A DNA stretch of 9,073 bases from DASZCR01 sp035942915 (lineage in GTDB: Bacteria > Acidobacteriota > Blastocatellia > Pyrinomonadales > Pyrinomonadaceae): assembly GCA_035942915.1 (NCBI GenBank), contig DASZCR010000320.1, forward strand, positions 1-9,073. The letters run 5' to 3'. The notes beneath the pieces are model-generated. The model saw nothing but the letters and a program-made list of their open reading frames with translations, made no database searches and was not told the DNA's origin. The stretch's first letter is position 1. Each line of letters starts with the position of its first letter. A program made the translations under genes and the position numbers. Shown here in pieces: positions 6,664 through 9,073 of this stretch.

Positions 6664-8433
6664 CTAGGGGTTCGTGTCCTCCGGGTAGAGCGCGCCGAGC
6701 GCAGCTTCGAGGTCGGAGATGCGGAAGGGTTTGGTGATGACAAAATCGACGCCGGGCGGAAGTTCCGGCGTGTCGTCGTCGTTGCCGCCGCTGCCCGCAC
6801 GGCCACGCCGCCCGGCCGACTTGCCGTAGCCTGTGGCGAGCACGACCTTCGTGCGCGGCGAGAGCGTGCGCGCTTCGGCGGCGAGGCGCAGACCGTCGAG
6901 TTCGGGCATGGCGAGGTCTGTAATCATCAAGTCGAAGTCGCCATCGGCCAGATGTGTGAGCGCCTCGGTCGCCCCGGCGGCGGCCGTCACCTGCTGCTCC
7001 AACTCTCCGAGCATCTCGACGAGCACATCGCGCACGGTCGGTTCGTCTTCGACGACGAGGACGCGACGTGTGGGAAGCGCGACGCGTTTTTCGCCGCGCG
7101 GCGCGGCCGAGCGCGCCTGCGCACGCGGGAAGCGGACGCGGAAGGTCGTCCCGCAGCCGACCTCCGAATCGACCTCTATCTGGCCGCCGTGACGACGAAT
7201 GATGCTATAGCTGACGGCCAGTCCGAGGCCGGAACCCTGCGGCCCTTTGGTCGTGAAGAACGGCTCGAAGATGCGCTCGCGCAACTCCGGCGCGATGCCG
7301 CAGCCCGTGTCTCTGACCTCGATATCGACGTAGCCTCCGCTGACCGTTTCGTGAATCTCGATGCGACCGCCGCCCGGCATTGCGTCGAGCGCGTTGAAGA
7401 TGAGATTGACGAGCACCTCGCGCATCTCCGAAGGGTTGGCGGCAATCTCGTCGCTCAATCCGCCGGTCGCGGCCGGAATATGGAGGATTTCGTAATGGAC
7501 ACCGGCGGCGCGCGCATCGTCTTCCCAGCGCGTGCGCGTCAGTTGAACGGCGTCGTGCACGAGACGCGAGACGGAGACGGGCGAGAGTTGCTCGGTCGGC
7601 GTGCGGCGGGCGAAGGTCTGGATGCGGCGGACGGTCTCGGCCGCGTCGAGCGACGCGGTCTCGATGATTTGCAGGCTGCGCCGTTGTCGCTCGTCGGAGG
7701 TGGTGCGCAGCAGCAGTTGAGTGCGGCCGAGAATGGCGGCCAGAGAGTTGTTGAAGTCGTGCGCGACGCCCGCCGCCAGTTGTCCGAGGCTGCGCATCTT
7801 CTCGCTCTCGGCCTCTGCTTCGGCGCGTTCCAGTTCGCGTTCCAGAAGGCGAACGTTTTCGATGGCGACGGCCGCGAAGTTCGCTGCCATCCGCATCGCA
7901 GTGGCGTGGCCGTGATTGAAGGCGGCCACTTCGGGGCTACGCACTTCGATAGAGCCGATGGTGCGTCCCATCACCTCCATCGGCGCGATGATGGCCGAGC
8001 GCGGCGGACGCTCCTCCTCTCCTTCGTCGCCGACCGAGATGACGCGGCGGCCGACCATCGCCGCCTCGTAGTCATCCGTGATGACGACGCGACCTGTGGC
8101 GATGGCCTGACCGTGCGGGCTGTCCGTGATGCGCAGCGGCGGAGCTTGCGAGACATCAACCTCGCGGCCGTCGGCGCAAGCATAGACGGCGCGGCGCAGC
8201 GTGCCTTCCATAAGCGAGATGTACATGCCGTTGGCGGGCGTGGAGGCGACGGCGAAGTCGTAAATCGAGCGGAAGATGGCGCGCAGGTCGCGCGCCGCGC
8301 CGAAGGATTGCGCAAGCTGTGCGAGGCGGTCGAGCAACGCCTCGTAGGCATCAATCGCGCGCTGCTCATCGACGCGCTGCTCGCCGCGCGAGGAGTGAGG
8401 TGCGTCGAGGTGTTGTTGGCCTTCGCGTCCCAT
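6664..8433 (-). CDS. Hybrid sensor histidine kinase with GAF and receiver domains
   Basis: The product has 589 residues from ATG 8433. A GAF sensor domain spans about 45-195, with no membrane helix, so it is a soluble cytoplasmic sensor. A short coiled linker rich in Glu/Arg leads to the dimerisation/phosphoacceptor helix LAAGVAHDFNNS with H225. The ATPase domain has an N-box NLIFNALDAM (about 343-352), a G1 box DTGCG (375-379) and a G2 box GSGLGLA (400-406). A C-terminal receiver follows, with D463, the acceptor D506 in ITDLAMPELDG, T534 in LATGYG, and K568 in TKPF. Phosphate would pass from H225 to D506 or to the neighbouring receiver protein. The T-to-K spacing in the receiver is abnormally long (34 residues) and Gly/Asp-rich. 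A GTG at 8475 in frame would add 14 residues; neither start has a good ribosome site. The gene follows the receiver gene by 48 bp or less. Confidence 0.93.
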   Translation of the reverse strand: MGREGQQHLDAPHSSRGEQRVDEQRAIDAYEALLDRLAQLAQSFGAARDLRAIFRSIYDFAVASTPANGMYISLMEGTLRRAVYACADGREVDVSQAPPLRITDSPHGQAIATGRVVITDDYEAAMVGRRVISVGDEGEEERPPRSAIIAPMEVMGRTIGSIEVRSPEVAAFNHGHATAMRMAANFAAVAIENVRLLERELERAEAEAESEKMRSLGQLAAGVAHDFNNSLAAILGRTQLLLRTTSDERQRRSLQIIETASLDAAETVRRIQTFARRTPTEQLSPVSVSRLVHDAVQLTRTRWEDDARAAGVHYEILHIPAATGGLSDEIAANPSEMREVLVNLIFNALDAMPGGGRIEIHETVSGGYVDIEVRDTGCGIAPELRERIFEPFFTTKGPQGSGLGLAVSYSIIRRHGGQIEVDSEVGCGTTFRVRFPRAQARSAAPRGEKRVALPTRRVLVVEDEPTVRDVLVEMLGELEQQVTAAAGATEALTHLADGDFDLMITDLAMPELDGLRLAAEARTLSPRTKVVLATGYGKSAGRRGRAGSGGNDDDTPELPPGVDFVITKPFRISDLEAALGALYPEDTNP

Positions 8434-8481
8434 GCGCTGACGGCTTACGCCGCACGCCTGCCGCGCGCCCCGCACGGGCGC

Positions 8482-8991
8482 TCAGACGTGCAGGCGTTTG
8501 ACGAGGTCGATGAGGTCCATCGGGTTGATGGGCTTCGTGAGGAAGGCGTCGAAGCCGGAATCGAGCGCGCGTTCGCGGTCGTCGTACATGGCAAAGCCGG
8601 TGACCGCAATGAGAGGGACGGCCTTGTAGGCGGGCAGCGCGCGCAGCGCCTCGGCCAGTTGGTAGCCGTTCATGCCGGGCATTCCGATGTCGGAGACCAC
8701 CACGTCGAACTGCTCGCCGCGCGCGGCGTCGAAGGCGTCGGTGGCGTTAAAGACCGTGACCACGTCGTAGCCGCCGTAGCGCAGCAGCATGGCAATCATC
8801 TCGGTCACGTCAGGCGCGTCGTCAACGACGAGCGCGCGGGGTTTTGCGCCGCCCACGTCTTCGCCGTCGAGCGACGGGAGCGCCTCGGCGCGGTGTCCGT
8901 CGTCGCCGCTTGCGCTCAAATTGTTCGAGGCCCACGGAGTCGGGTGAAGGGGCGTCGGGTCGCCGCTTCGCCATGCCGTCAAGTTTCTCAT
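8482..8991 (-). CDS. Stand-alone response regulator (single receiver domain)
   Basis: From ATG 8991 the product has 169 residues. About 50 polar, Pro/Ser/Asp-rich, probably disordered residues precede one CheY-like receiver domain. Its acidic pair is D57/D58 (VVDDAP). The phosphoacceptor is D101 in VVVSDIGMPGMNG, the switch threonine is T131 in AVTGFA, and the lysine is K153 in LTKPINP. The T-to-K distance of 22 is canonical. The chain ends with the receiver, so there is no DNA-binding or enzymatic output, and it must act by protein contact or in a phosphorelay. An in-frame ATG at 9051 would add 20 residues (MNGCSNCGSRLP...). I prefer 8991 because GGGAG lies 7 nt upstream and the added segment overlaps a hairpin. 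The hybrid kinase is directly downstream and is the obvious partner. Confidence 0.9.
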   Translation of the reverse strand: MRNLTAWRSGDPTPLHPTPWASNNLSASGDDGHRAEALPSLDGEDVGGAKPRALVVDDAPDVTEMIAMLLRYGGYDVVTVFNATDAFDAARGEQFDVVVSDIGMPGMNGYQLAEALRALPAYKAVPLIAVTGFAMYDDRERALDSGFDAFLTKPINPMDLIDLVKRLHV

Positions 8992-8998
8992 CGAGACA

Positions 8999-9003
8999 CT
9001 CCC
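8999..9003 (-). promoter_or_regulatory. Ribosome binding site favouring the 8991 start
   Basis: On the minus strand GGGAG ends 7 nt before ATG 8991. The alternative ATG at 9051 has no purine-rich site, only a hairpin and CCCTTTGA ahead of it. Confidence 0.65.
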
Positions 9004-9006
9004 GAC

Positions 9007-9030
9007 GGGTCGCGCTGGCAGCCGCGACCC
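9007..9030 (-). promoter_or_regulatory. Hairpin just upstream of the receiver gene's ribosome site
   Basis: GGGTCGCG (9007-9014) and CGCGACCC (9023-9030) form a perfect 8-bp stem with an 8-nt loop. On the minus-strand transcript it ends 3 nt before GGGAG. It could affect translation, or be incidental if the longer 9051 start is used. Confidence 0.4.
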
Positions 9031-9052
9031 GCAATTGGAACAGCCATTCAAA

Positions 9053-9073
9053 GGGGTGGCAATCAGCCACCCC
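9053..9073. terminator. Hairpin at the right edge, possible terminator
   Basis: GGGGTGGC (9053-9060) and GCCACCCC (9066-9073) form a perfect 8-bp stem with a 5-nt loop AATCA. On the minus strand it is followed by only TTT, so it is a weak terminator for a gene lying off the window to the right. On the plus strand its downstream sequence is outside the window. Confidence 0.4.

Noticed and set aside
132..6667. Three minus-strand genes end in a TAG stop set in CTAG (132-135, 2642-2645, 6664-6667)
   Set aside because: Only the first adjoins an IS. The others simply have TAG after a codon ending in C, so this is coincidence rather than a repeated insertion target.
6507..6806. N-terminal extension of the STT3-like frame by 100 codons
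   Set aside because: It overlaps the 3' end of the kinase gene, and its residues are Arg/Ser/Thr-rich shadow sequence. The natural membrane-protein N-terminus begins at ATG 6506.

Overview
The window is about 9 kb of GC-rich bacterial chromosome with no rRNA, tRNA, CRISPR or phage genes that I can see. The organism is probably Acidobacteriota, perhaps Blastocatellia. This is an inference from the zinc-ribbon/LolA-like protein, the GC-rich codon use and the general gene style; nothing in the window is a taxonomic marker. All genes lie on the minus strand except lipA.

Layout from left to right. Positions 1-132 are the end of an IS5-family insertion sequence: 30 N-terminal transposase codons plus the terminal repeat, with the rest off the window. 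It abuts, to the base, the stop codon of a 412-residue protein (132-1370) with two N-terminal zinc ribbons, one membrane helix and a LolA-like C-terminal domain. A 225-bp divergent intergenic region leads to lipA (1596-2546, plus strand, TTG start), which ends at a strong 14-bp hairpin terminator. Convergent to lipA is an endonuclease/exonuclease/phosphatase-family protein (2642-3757). Its stop codon lies in a perfect 16-bp tandem duplication, and it has the best promoter in the window, with a palindrome filling the -35/-10 spacer. Upstream on the same strand are an NTF2/SnoaL-like protein (3864-4328) and a 710-residue multi-spanning protein resembling STT3-type GT-C glycosyltransferases (4374-6506). 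Last come a GAF-containing hybrid sensor histidine kinase (6664-8433) and a stand-alone receiver protein (8482-8991). Two hairpins lie upstream of the receiver gene at the right edge.

How the genes work together. The receiver protein and hybrid kinase almost certainly form one two-component unit: same strand, 48 bp apart or less, and complementary domains. Neither carries a DNA-binding output. The STT3-like gene and the NTF2-like gene (45-bp gap) may be co-transcribed. The endonuclease has its own promoter. LipA is a stand-alone housekeeping lipoate synthase. I find no clear new multi-gene system. The features most worth a second look are the hybrid kinase's abnormal receiver domain, the STT3-like enzyme with its acidic tail, the zinc-ribbon/LolA-like fusion, and the IS junction at a stop codon.
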